Source of the DNA: Solenopsis invicta | Lineage: Eukaryota > Arthropoda > Insecta > Hymenoptera > Formicidae | Reading direction: 5' to 3' | NCBI RefSeq assembly: GCF_016802725.1 | Contig: NC_052666.1 | Location: forward strand, 12,169,375 to 12,233,374 | DNA: 64,000 nucleotides | Shown: positions 55,535 through 64,000 of the stretch, one piece after another | How positions within the stretch are numbered: position 1 is the first letter of the stretch | Layout of the letters: the number at the start of each line of letters is the position of its first letter | Translations under genes and position numbers: made by a program | The notes under the pieces: model-generated | Seen by the model: the letters and a program-made list of their open reading frames with translations, nothing else | The model's database searches: none | Told to the model about the DNA's origin: nothing

Positions 55535-56158
55535 GTTTCCGTTATACTGAAGGAGATGATCCTTATCACCGATTTAGCTCAAATTTTATATTCTTGTTTA
55601 CTTTGATACGTACAACAAAAATACAAATGAAAGAATCGTTGCTCTCAAGCAGGTAAAAAGTTATAGAGTGTACAGTAAAAGTTATAGAGTATACGATATT
55701 TGTGAGGTTAGGAAAATTGTCATTCTGACTTCATAGAGATACATTAAGGACGTTTAAGTGAGTTTTGTAATTAAAAACATAAAATTCCTGCTTTAAAACA
55801 GAAATTATATAGCTTTTGTGTTTTAAAGCATTTATGTTATGTTTTTAATTCTCTACTTTAAAAACACAAGACACCTGCTTTAAAAATCCAAAGATAAACA
55901 ATTTTTGGGTTTTTAAAGCAGGCATTTTATATTTTTAATTATAGTACTCGCTTATACATTCTCAATGTACCTCTATGCCATCAGTGTGACAAATTTCCTA
56001 ACCTCACAAGTGTCGCCATTTACATTTTTTAACTTTTTACCTGCTCGAAAGCGTCAATCTTTTTTTCATATTCTTGTTATATAAATCAAAACAAACAAAA
56101 TTATAAAATTTGAGTTAAATTGATGAAAAGGATCGTATCCTTCAGTATTATCCAGAAT
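55535..56158. mobile_element. 620-bp foldback element
   Basis: Left TACTGAAGGA-GATGATCCTT and CTCAAATTTTATA match the complement of the right end. Nested inside are inverted GTGAGGTTAGGAAA stretches (55712-55726; 55998-56012) and TTAAAGCAGG-type inner arms. It is a palindrome with moderate arm divergence and is non-coding. Confidence 0.75.
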
Positions 56159-56603
56159 TTAAGTGCAATTTCTGATTGTTGTCTAAGAAAAAGGTAAGTA
56201 AAAAAATGTTACATTTATTCTCTCGTTCATGCAGATTTGTTATAATACAAATTAAAACGAACTGCGTTGTTCCTTTTGATAGACATTAACAGAACTTTTA
56301 AGATTGAAAAAAGTTTAAATATAATAAATAATTGTAACAGAACAATAACCTGAAAGTAGCTTGTACGAATTAAAAAAATATTAAGTCAAGTAAAGCCAAT
56401 AAGACGAACAAAGATTTGATTATTAATATAAACATATTTCTTTTAATTAAACAATTCAGCACAATTGTTTAGATACTACGTAGTCTTCTTCGGTGTAAAA
56501 ACAATATTATTACATTAGACGCAATATGTACAACGCTACTCATTTTATTGGGATTCGAACGCAAACAACTTTCAGGACGGTATGCAATTTCAACAATTTT
56601 AAG

Positions 56604-56604
<1 letters not shown>

Positions 56605-56643
<39 letters not shown>
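56605..56643. repeat. (TA)n microsatellite
   Basis: About 19 uninterrupted TA dinucleotides, just upstream of the first candidate exon of the recombinase gene. Confidence 0.95.
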
Positions 56644-56646
<3 letters not shown>

Positions 56647-56664
56647 TTGTTTTAAGAAAGTCAT

Positions 56665-56793
56665 ATGGATATGGCAACAATTGCTAAAAACCTGACGAGC
56701 GATGTACCGAAGGTGTATTTAAACGAATCAAATTGACGAATAGAAGTTGTGTTGAAAGTACTACTTCTTTTACCGAAAGTTCTATTGAAAAAG
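56665..56793 (+). other. candidate 5' exon of the tyrosine-recombinase gene
   Basis: ATG 56665 gives MDMATIAKNLTSDVPKVYLN. A one-base shift later the frame RSCVESTTSFTESSIEKG reaches donor AAAAAG|GTAACA (56794) in phase 1, the phase used by all following exons. It may be the start exon with one indel. An inverted copy of a repeat-type exon lies at about 56815-56880, immediately followed by a direct copy (56905-56975). Confidence 0.3.
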
Positions 56794-57293
56794 GTAACAT
56801 AATGAAAGATTTTTTACATACTTTATACATCACGTTTATTTCTGTAGATTCACTATTTCTTGACAAACACCGATTATTTATATATTAATATAAATATAAT
56901 GTTTTTAAACATTATGTTTATATTAATTATTGGTGCTAGTTTGTCAAGAAATGATGAATCTACAGAAAAAAGCAATTAACACTTGTAAAACATACCTTAA
57001 GATGAGTTTAATTCAGTTCTATATAACAAAAGTGTACTTAAATAGATTTGATAGATATCTGGTGGTAAATGGTAATGGAATTTACGTGAAATGATATCGA
57101 TTCAACTTTAAAATGATGATTTCGCTGTCGATTTGATTCCATCACCATTTTTTGCTGGGTATCAGTTCAATATATTTTTGATTACCTTCACTATTATTTA
57201 AAGTTCTGTGATAGTTTACTATGCTATCTTTAGGTAACGAAAAGTTTTCCCTTTATATTATGTCATTTTTACTTCTTTCAAAAACTTTTCAGA

Positions 57294-58168
57294 AATTGAT
57301 GATAGTTTATTGAGAAATAAAATTGATGAATGTGATAAACCTATAGAAAAAAGCAATCAACAAGGTGTGTTTCATTTTTATATTCTAAATACATACATTT
57401 GAAATATATAGATTTGACAAATACTTTAGTGAAAGATTTTTTGTTATCTTCGTTGGCACTTCATGTTTTATTGTAAGTGATAATGATGATAACCAAAGAT
57501 TTTTCGTTTATTTTATATATACCATCTTTACTTTTCCAAACATATATATAATTTTTTTAGATGTTGATGTTGGGTTGTTAAACAATAACGTTCCAGAAGA
57601 ATTTACACAAAAAAGTAATCAGCAAGGTGTGTTTTATTCATTTTTATATAAAAATTTGTACAAAAGTACATTTAAAACAAATAGATTTAGACAAATATTA
57701 CATTAATGAAAAATTTTTTATTTTCTTTGTTACTACTTCAAGTCATCTTAAAAGTAATAACAAAAGTAACCAAAGATTTTTTGCTTATTTGACGTAACGT
57801 TTTAATTTCTTTCAAAAATGTAATATAATTTTAGACATTAATATTATTTTATCACGAAATGAAGTTGTAAACAAATCTGCAGAGAAAAGCGATTATCAAC
57901 ATTTAATTCATGTTTATCTTTAAAAAGTATATATTTGATACGTATAGATTTGACAATAATGCTTCAGTGAAAAATGTTTTATTATCTTTGTTATTCACAC
58001 TTCGAGTTCTATTGAAAATGATAACGATGATATCCAAAGATTTTTCGCTTACTTACATACCATATTTATTTCATTCAAAAATATATAAATAACTTTTTAG
58101 ACATTAATGCTATAGTTTGTCAAGAATTGAAGTTCTAGACAAATCTATAGAAAAGAGCAGTCAGCAAG
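57294..58168 (+). repeat. tandem array of about 270-bp exon-plus-intron units
   Basis: Exon-like units at about 57294-57364, 57561-57626, 57835-57901 and 58101-58168 are separated by similar introns. Each starts after a TTTTAG/TTTCAG acceptor in phase 1; the first two end at CAAG|GTGTGT. They encode acidic modules of about 22-24 residues: IDDSLLRNKIDECDKPIEKS-NQQ, DVDVGLLNNNVPEEFTQKS-NQQ and INIILSRNEVVNKSAEKS. The third has lost the donor; the fourth has a frameshift and lost donor. A decayed unit is at 56905-56975 and an inverted one at 56815-56880. Because all are phase 1-1, units can be added or skipped without shifting frame. Confidence 0.7.
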
Positions 58169-58305
58169 AAGTGATTAATATACAATTTTTTTTTTTTTTT
58201 TTTTGTAAAAATTGAGATAATTATTTATTTTTTATTTCATATTCTTTTCATAAAAATATCAGTTTAATTATTAATCACTCAGTGTATAATCAGTTCTTTT
58301 TTCAG

Positions 58306-58395
58306 ATGATTCATCAATTATTTTTGAAACCAATTTGTGTGATACAGATTTGGAACATTTGATGAATAGCAAAACAGCTGATAATATTATATTAG
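58306..58395 (+). CDS. exon of the tyrosine-recombinase gene (linker)
   Basis: Acceptor ttttttcag (58305), donor TTAG|GTGACA. It encodes DDSSIIFETNLCDTDLEHLM then NSKTADNIIL; 90 bp, phase 1 at both ends. No domain; probably an expanded relative of the repeated module. Confidence 0.5.
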
Positions 58396-58639
58396 GTGAC
58401 ATGACTTATTAAAATATTTAATTATTATACTTATATAGACGTAGTTTTGTATGTATTATTACTATGTTAGATAAACAAATTAATTTTACTACAAGTGCAC
58501 TATTGAAAGAGTTTTATAAATTTTAAGAGGCAAAAATCAGTTAACAAATTAAGTCTATTAATTCAGATTATTATAAATCTATAATTACCTGTGTTAACGT
58601 TTTTCGATATTTTAATCTGTAGACAAATTTATTTTTCAG

Positions 58640-58753
58640 ATTTTAATAATATTAGTTTTTCGGTAAATGAAGTTTTAGACATATTTTTAAATAATTTTAT
58701 GTCAGACGTAAATGCCCAAAATGCCAAAGTGACGAAAACTAATAATCCAGATG
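58640..58753 (+). CDS. exon of the tyrosine-recombinase gene (linker)
   Basis: Acceptor tttttcag (58639), donor GATG|GTAAAG. It encodes DFNNISFSVNEVLDIFLNNF then MSDVNAQNAKVTKTNNPD; 114 bp, phase 1 at both ends, joining the exon at 59740 in frame (DG-DIYEDNE). The intron after it contains the short palindromic repeat copy 2. Confidence 0.5.
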
Positions 58754-58984
58754 GTAAAGTATAATTTAATTATTAATTAATCAAATGATTTAATTGTTGA
58801 TTCTGAGTGAATAATCACCATGAGTCATACATTATGATTTGTGTGTATGATATATGGATAGAGATATCTAATTAAACAATTATGTATAATTTATCTTTGT
58901 CCACAATCTGCACGCAGATTGGCAACAAATTCGATCAGATGGTGGCAGCAGATCTATAGCCATCTGTGTCTGCATTAAGCTCAT

Positions 58985-59112
58985 GGGGTAGATCATGAAA
59001 CCTTTTCTCCACGGCGGAAACGTAAGAAGTGAAAAATTTCTCGATTAACTTCAATAGTAAAAATTTCCACTTTTTACGTTTTCACCTTAGAGAAAAAGTT
59101 TTATAATCGATG
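58985..59112. repeat. short palindromic interspersed repeat, copy 2
   Basis: GATCATGAAACCTTTTC...GTGAAAAATTTC...TTAACTTCAATAG...ATTTCCAC-TTTT...TTTTATAATCGATG parallels the repeat at 37645-37756, including the central TTAACTTCAATAG. It lies in an intron. Confidence 0.7.
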
Positions 59113-59739
59113 CTCAGAGAATCTGTCGACAAAGTCGTTTATGAATATGTGATATTAGCATATTGGCGGCAGAAACCGAGGCTGCGTTTCAATACATACA
59201 GCCCGTATTGAAAATTTATAGTTCACGTTACATATATTATAAACTCTCAGTACTGGCGATGAATTTTGGAATGCAGTAAGTAATGTGCGTGCGAGAAATC
59301 TGACGGTATACTAACAGCAGAAAATGAACACGAGCTACAAATCCTCTTTGGTTTTTATGGCCAATCTGCTGACATAATATAATCAGCAAGCTTTGTCTTA
59401 TTTTTATCAGCATCAGACACTGTATGAAATTTGTTGCCATTGTCATAAGAAATTGACAGTATGCTCTGGTTGGAATTTGTTCTTGAGGGCTTAGTTATCT
59501 GGTATACAAGGTACATACAACAAGTAATTAAAATTAAAGCTTTCATAACTTTAATGAAATTATGAAGAGGTCTCTTGATAAACGTGTAACATATATAATA
59601 GTTTAAAAATTTATTTGTGATTTTATTTTAAATTCTATGTTTTTCTCTTGTATTTTTTAAATAATATTGTTGATATGAAAAATTAATATAAATATTTATC
59701 ACACATTATGTTAAAAATTGTTGTGTATTTTGATTTTAG

Positions 59740-60099
59740 GAGATATTTATGAAGACAATGAGAATGATAGTGAGAATGATGATCCAGATTATGATGTTGT
59801 CAATGATTCAGAAAGTTCAGACGATAAATCAAACACTTCTATTATTTCTCACACTAGCTCTAATTTAAATGAAAAATCTGCTACTACAAACAGTAGTCTT
59901 GATATCTCGAAACATACTTATGAAGGACTAGAAACTTGTGATGACACAAATCTTATTGTGCCCAAATCTCAATTGAAAGGAGCAAATAAAAAATACTTTT
60001 GCATGTATTGTAAAAAATTACAAACTAAATTTGCAAGACATTTAGAGACTGTCCATAAAAATGAGACAGAGGTAAAAAAATTCATTTTGCTTCCTAAAG
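59740..60099 (+). CDS. exon of the tyrosine-recombinase gene: acidic region and zinc finger
   Basis: Acceptor tgattttag (59739), donor AAAG|GTAAAT. It encodes an acidic stretch (DNENDSENDDPDYDVV), a Ser/Thr-rich spacer (NTSIISHTSSNLNEKSATTN), then a C2H2-like finger: KKYFCMYCKKLQTKFARHLE then TVHKNETEVKKFILLPK. C-x2-C...H-x4-H is visible. In related insect and vertebrate proteins such a finger precedes the recombinase-like domain. It joins the next exon as LPK-GNLERK. No damage seen. Confidence 0.65.
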
Positions 60100-60190
60100 G
60101 TAAATACAAAAATTTACATATGTCATTTTGAATCAAATATTGCATTGTAGATATTTTAAATTATTAAATTTTTATTACGATTTTTCTTAG

Positions 60191-61226
60191 GTAATTTAGA
60201 AAGAAAAGCCATTATAGACGTTATAAGAAAAGAAAGTAATTTTATATATAATACTAGTTCGCAGTTTAATACAGGAGAATTGATAGATCTCGTAGACCTT
60301 CGAAAATAAACAAACCTGCATCAAATTTTATTTGTTGCCCAAAATGTAAGGGCTTTTATACAAAAAATAATATAAAGCATCATTTTCAAGATTGCAACAA
60401 AGGCAGTATCGGCGGACGCGTTATGATACTTGGTAGAAAAGTACACGCACGGATACACGCTAAAGCTAGTGATACGGTTAGGAAAGTAATCTTCCCAATT
60501 TTAAAAGATGACGATGTGTGTAGAGTAATAAGATATGACGAATTAGTGATACTTCGCGCAAATAAATTATGTAGAAAATTTAGAAATCAGCGTCATCATA
60601 ATATGATAAGACTTATGGGCCGTTTCTTAATTTCTATTAGGAAATTTAATCCAAATATCACTGATTTTGCCTCTATATATAAATCATGCCATTATGACTC
60701 ATGCATTCAAGCTGCTAAAGATATAGCTAAATATGATCCTGATACTAATAAATTTAAAAGTCCATTTAACGCTACACGAATGGGTACTCTCTTAAAAAAA
60801 CTGGGAAATTTATTAGCTACTGAATATATAAAAAAAGATGATAATGAAAGTTTAAGGAATGTAGAAAATTTCTTAAAACTTTTACAAGAAGATTACGCAA
60901 CAACAATAAATAAAATAGCAGAGGAAACCGTAACGTAAAATAAAAGACATTGTAAAATAGAATTACCAAGTTTGGAGGATATACAGAAATTATATAATTA
61001 TTTGAAAGAAAAAAGAAATACATTATATAATGATCTTAGTAAATCTTATAAATACAGTACATGGTTAGAGTTATTAAAAGTAACCCTTACTTCGATACAA
61101 GTTTATAACAGAAGAAGAGCAGGTGAAATAGAAAATATTACAATAGAAGATTATAAATGTTATAAAAGTGTTGGAGAAAACACAGATTCCGAAGTGTATA
61201 ATTCATTATCAGAGGCTGGAAAAGAG
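60191..61226 (+). pseudogene. exon of the tyrosine-recombinase gene: second zinc finger and core-binding domain (one frameshift, one stop)
   Basis: Begins NLERKAIIDVIRKESNFI. A one-base deletion near 60280 (GGAGAATTGATAG) shifts the frame, after which FICCPKCKGFYTKNNIKHHF gives a second C2H2 finger. Then come VRKVIFPILKDDDVCRVIRY, HHNMIRLMGRFLISIRKFNP and a helical core-binding region. TAA at 60936-60938 interrupts ETVT/NKRHCKIELPSLEDI; the same frame continues to YNRRRAGEIENITIEDYKCY, whose RRAGEI Arg matches box I (first catalytic Arg) of tyrosine recombinases. The exon ends at AAAGAG|GTAATA. Exon length is one short of what the splice phases need, agreeing with the deletion. Confidence 0.7.
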
Positions 61227-61416
61227 GTAATACTATTGTTACATCTAATGATTGTTAAATAAATTATTCTTTGCATTTACATATATTTTAGATCTAATAA
61301 TTCGTATTCTTCTTTTTTAAAATTACATTACTTACTTTTCATTTTAATAAAAAAATGTAAATACTTTTATTGAATACATTTTTTAATAATTTATTTTCTG
61401 TTTGTTGCATTAGGCT

Positions 61417-61993
61417 ATTAAAAAATTTGTTACATTTGATATTAGAGGCAAAAAAGGCCGTACAGTGCCTGTATTGTTGCATTCGCAGTTACAAGATTGT
61501 ATTGAATTATTATTGCAACATAGAACAAATACAAAAGTAAAATCAAGAAATCCTTATCTCTTTGGCATTCCCGGATACGACAAACATCGACATAAGCATT
61601 TGAGTTCGTGCGATCTTATGCGAGATTTTTCTTCCAAGTGTGAAGCATCGAAACCTTTTACCTTGCGAGGCACCAAATTACGAAAACATATTGCCACAAA
61701 ATGCATCACACTCAATCTTTCAGAATCAGAAGTTACAGAATTGGCAAATTTTATGGGCCATGATAAGAGTATACACAAATCACATTATCGACAATCAATT
61801 CCTGAATTAGACATTCCAAGATTCTCTCGACTTCTAAACGTTGCTATCTTCAATGATGAAAATGATAAGGACGATGAAGAAATTCAACACAACTGTATTT
61901 CTGAAAATTTAGTTGGACCATCTGAATCCTTGAATTTTAATAATGTTGAAATTAATAATAATTTATCATCGTCAAAGAAAAAACGCCGAAGCA
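61417..61993 (+). CDS. exon of the tyrosine-recombinase gene: catalytic domain
   Basis: Acceptor gcattag, donor GCA|GTAAGC. It encodes AIKKFVTFDIRGKKGRTVPV (beta-hairpin Lys), NPYLFGIPGYDKH, then PFTLRGTKLRKHIATKCITL and LANFMGHDKSIHKSHYRQSI. In tyrosine-recombinase terms R (KLRKH), H (MGH) and Y (KSHY) are present; the His normally three residues before the second Arg is Thr, as is usual in Crypton-like proteins I can recall. Such enzymes cut and rejoin DNA through a 3'-phosphotyrosine. The domain is unbroken here. An acidic tail (DENDKDDEE) follows. Confidence 0.7.
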
Positions 61994-62151
61994 GTAAGCA
62001 TACATTTTCTTTAATTTCTTTACTTCTTTACTTTTTTTTCTTTAATTTCTTATATGTTTCTATTTCATGAGCTATGTTATAATATATATATTTGTTATAT
62101 ATAATCAGTTGTACTAATTTTTTCAATAAATTAATACGCTATTGCTCTTAG

Positions 62152-62375
62152 CATCACCATTTGGATCCACGAAGAGAAAGCGATGGACTCAAGAGGAAAT
62201 TCAATTAATATTAGCAGATTTTTCTCAAGAAATAAAAGAATCACGTTTACCATCTGGAAGAGATATTGAGATTTTAAAACAAAAATATCCGTGTTTACAA
62301 AACCGTACAGTGGCGCAGATAAAAACTTGGATTCATAATATTATAAGTGGTAAAATAAAAATGCCAAAGGTTTAA
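62152..62375 (+). CDS. last exon of the tyrosine-recombinase gene: Myb/SANT-like end
   Basis: Acceptor ctcttag (62151). It encodes SPFGSTKRKRWTQEEIQLIL then ADFSQEIKESRLPSGRDIEI, LKQKYPCLQNRTVAQIKTWI and a basic end to TAA 62375. Trp-x-x-Glu-Glu followed by helices and NRTxxQIKxWIxN is a Myb/SANT-like helix-turn-helix frequently attached to Crypton-like recombinase proteins. Splice phase agrees with 61993 (A|CA). Undamaged. Confidence 0.6.
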
Positions 62376-62639
62376 TCCAATTTTATTAATATATTATGCT
62401 AAAATCATTTTAAATATAAATATTTTTGAAAAGTTATCAGTAAGTGATGATAGAATTACTTAACTCATAAATATTATAGTAAAAACTTTTAATCTTAATT
62501 TTATTTTTAGTTATTAATGCGTTCGATAAAAGAGTTCTTTTTCACAAATTTTATATTAAACTTGTATACGAAAAAATTTTTTATAACCATGAGTTAAGAA
62601 ACATTTATAGGTTGGGAGGGGATAATAGAAATTAAGTAT
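62376..62639. other. 3' flank of the recombinase gene
   Basis: AT-rich, no further coding signal; TAAATA/AATATAAA motifs near 62412-62425 could serve polyadenylation. Confidence 0.35.
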
Positions 62640-63040
62640 TGTAAGCGACACCCTGTAGATTCGTGCGGAATCCTACATTAGGTTAGGATATGAGCGTGAT
62701 GGCGCTGCGTATCGCCTTCACTTGCGTACGGTTGCAACCGATTGGCTGCAGTTACCCGCGAAACTGAGCGCGAGATCACATTGGCCCCTCAGGTCTCGTG
62801 ATCTCTAGGACGGCCTGCGATTGGTCGCTTGAGATAGCGGACCTGCCATCTGGTGGCTTAAAGAAGCCGCATGGCAGGAGAAGCGAGGAGAACGGCACTT
62901 CTTGTGCGGCAACCGTCGTTGACGGACATTTTGTACATTCGGTCATTAATATATAAACGTATATTTCTTGAGACCTGCAAGTGTCATCCTTTTGCCCTTT
63001 CTTTTCTGGTTTTCTAAATATTCCCTGGCGGTTCCTGACA
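62640..63040 (+). mobile_element. 5' LTR of an LTR retrotransposon
   Basis: Begins TGTAAGCGACACCC and plausibly ends GGTTCCTGACA; AT-rich TATA-like ATATATAAACG at 62949-62959 precedes CTTGAGACCTGC. Composition changes sharply from AT-rich flank to GC-rich element at 62640. The right border is uncertain (an alternative end is near 63062, CTTACA). The 3' LTR and target duplication are beyond the window. Confidence 0.5.
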
Positions 63041-63761
63041 AATCTAGTTTCCCCGCCTTACAGCCAAAGTATATCAGAAGTGGGATACACTCTCGTTTTC
63101 CTTTGTCCTTGTCAGCACGACGGTTCTACAAAAGAAGCCTGCACAGAAGTCAAGTTCTCCCGTCTCTCGTGTTCGCGGTGTGCTCTTAAAGTTCGTGCCT
63201 CGTTTTCAAGTTTTCCCCGGTTTACGGTTTCACGAGGACGCGAGCGTGGCCGCTACGACACGCGTTACGTTTTCCACACGGCCACGTGTATCGGGCAGTG
63301 TTCACCGGTTTACGATATTCTCGCCGTAGTGCATTTACGCTACTCGGTTTTGCATAGGCAGCACGGACAGCTAGCCCGTTCGCCTTGGTGTTTCGTCGCC
63401 ACCGTTCCGCGTTGTGTTACGCTTTACACGCGACAGCATTCTCGCGCCATTGGCTCGGTGCGAAAAATCGTCGTTGTGTCTACATCTTTTCCCGCGGCTT
63501 TGTCTCAGCCAGCGTTCTTTACCGCGCATTAGCGTCGTCGTGTCTATTCGACTTTTCCTGCTGCTGCAATACAGCCAGCGTTGACGACCGCGTGTTCGCC
63601 TTTCGTAACGTCTCGAAAGTGCCGCCATTTTGTAAGGGTGTGTGCGTCGCTTTCACACTTGTCGGTGCGTGTTCAAACTTGTCGGTGCGTGTTCAATCTT
63701 GTCGCTGCGCATTCGGTCTTGCGGATTCGCGAGTGTCCTCGCAAGTGGTTCTCAACCCAGG
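63041..63761 (+). other. leader of the LTR retrotransposon
   Basis: GC-rich, C/T-rich sequence between LTR and gag. Overlapping ORFs in two frames lack domain character. TCAGAAGTGGGATACA near 63072 may be the primer-binding region. A short GTCGGTGCGTGTTCAAact/ATCTTGTCG-type tandem repeat lies at 63658-63712. Confidence 0.4.
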
Positions 63762-64000
63762 ATGGATCGCCTGCAGCTTGAAGGGCTCTCTGTGGGAGAG
63801 TTGCACGCCGAACTTAAAAAATATGGCCTACCGACGCACAAGGATCCGACTCGTTGTATCGATGCTCTTGTGGCTCATCTGGAAAGATACGGCCCTTTGG
63901 ATCTGCTGGACACAGGCAACCCAGACAGTGGTTCTTCATCAACGGTGACACCTTCATATGTCTCCAATGCTACGCTGCAGCAATCTCTTCAGCAGCTAAC
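63762..64000 (+). CDS. Gag of an LTR retrotransposon, SAP-like N-terminus, runs off the window
   Basis: ATG at 63762 opens MDRLQLEGLSVGELHAELKK then YGLPTHKDPTRCIDALVAHL and ERYGPLDLLD, continuing open for 79 codons to the end. The L-x-x-L-S-V-x-E-L-x-x-x-L-K-x-x-G-L-P...R-x-x-x-h-x-x-L pattern is a SAP-type helix-extended-loop-helix, which several insect retrotransposon Gags carry at the N-terminus. The Ser/Thr-rich continuation (SGSSSTVTPSYVSNATLQQS) is typical Gag linker. Position about 720 bp after the LTR supports Gag. Superfamily (Bel/Pao or Gypsy) cannot be decided from this piece. Confidence 0.65.
   Translation, partial: MDRLQLEGLSVGELHAELKKYGLPTHKDPTRCIDALVAHLERYGPLDLLDTGNPDSGSSSTVTPSYVSNATLQQSLQQL

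Noticed and set aside
62981..63948. Two long overlapping ORFs of about 185 codons in the retrotransposon leader
   Set aside because: Cys/Ser/Arg-rich without domain pattern, in frames other than the SAP-like Gag; best explained by C/T-rich composition of the leader.
1..64000. tRNA or rRNA genes
   Set aside because: No cloverleaf with intact A and B boxes and no conserved rRNA stretches were noticed on reading either strand; a tRNA scan was not possible.

Overview
The window looks like AT-rich nuclear DNA of an insect, most likely a hymenopteran such as an ant. Genes are split by short GT-AG introns, there are long CA/TG microsatellites, and most of the sequence is transposable elements (TEs) of kinds common in ant genomes. 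These include Tc1/mariner elements with terminal TA duplications, hAT, CACTA/EnSpm-like, MULE, a Penelope-like fragment, solo LTRs and many inverted-repeat elements. There are no prokaryotic or organellar features. Species assignment is inference.

Layout. 1-1500: exon-like pieces resembling a DUF4806-type insect gene. 1604-2587: Penelope-like reverse transcriptase fragment. 2708-4594: solo LTR with a 4-bp target duplication. 5991-8240: head-to-head mariner-type composite. 8729-17400: further DUF4806-type exons, interrupted by a composite element (8983-13419) that carries an intact intron-containing transposase, a deleted mariner (9994-10922), a CACTA-like transposase pseudogene (13755-15806) and an unidentified decayed ORF (15999-16979). 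17738-18686: palindromic hAT MITE. 20520-29520: 9-kb palindrome of an old Tc1-like family, invaded by a full hAT element (20957-24513, 8-bp duplication) and a solo LTR (29023-29384). 30187-37967: possible large inverted-repeat element containing a mariner (31486-34031) and a 1.8-kb element that encodes an unfamiliar protein. 37973-38071: MADF-like first exon. 38703-43541: Mutator-like element with long inverted ends, holding a nested mariner and a nested MITE. 44620-46410: ZBED-type hAT pseudogene. 47028-48744: last three exons of a BEN-domain gene (minus strand). 48920-49902: 5'-truncated mariner-type element. 50737-54498: giant Tc1 palindrome. 54605-56158: two inverted-repeat MITEs. 56665-62375: multi-exon tyrosine-recombinase (Crypton-like) gene or pseudogene, preceded by a tandem exon/intron array. 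62640-64000: 5' end of an LTR retrotransposon whose Gag starts with a SAP-like motif and runs off the window.

How the parts relate. The host or possibly co-opted coding pieces are the DUF4806-type exons (+), the MADF exon (-), the BEN gene (-) and the tyrosine-recombinase gene (+). Almost everything else is mobile DNA, nested up to three deep. The nesting order can be read from TA, 8-bp, 5-bp and 4-bp target duplications and from empty sites preserved in opposite palindrome arms.

Three themes stand out. First, three unrelated Tc1/mariner families show the same architecture: two inverted copies whose outer ends are both the transposase-3' end. Second, two related mariner-type families carry the same 41-bp, four-copy tandem repeat immediately after the transposase stop. 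Third, the recombinase gene has a tandem array of about 270-bp exon-plus-intron units, all in the same splice phase. All coordinates and motifs were read by eye; family names rest on motif recognition, not on database searches.
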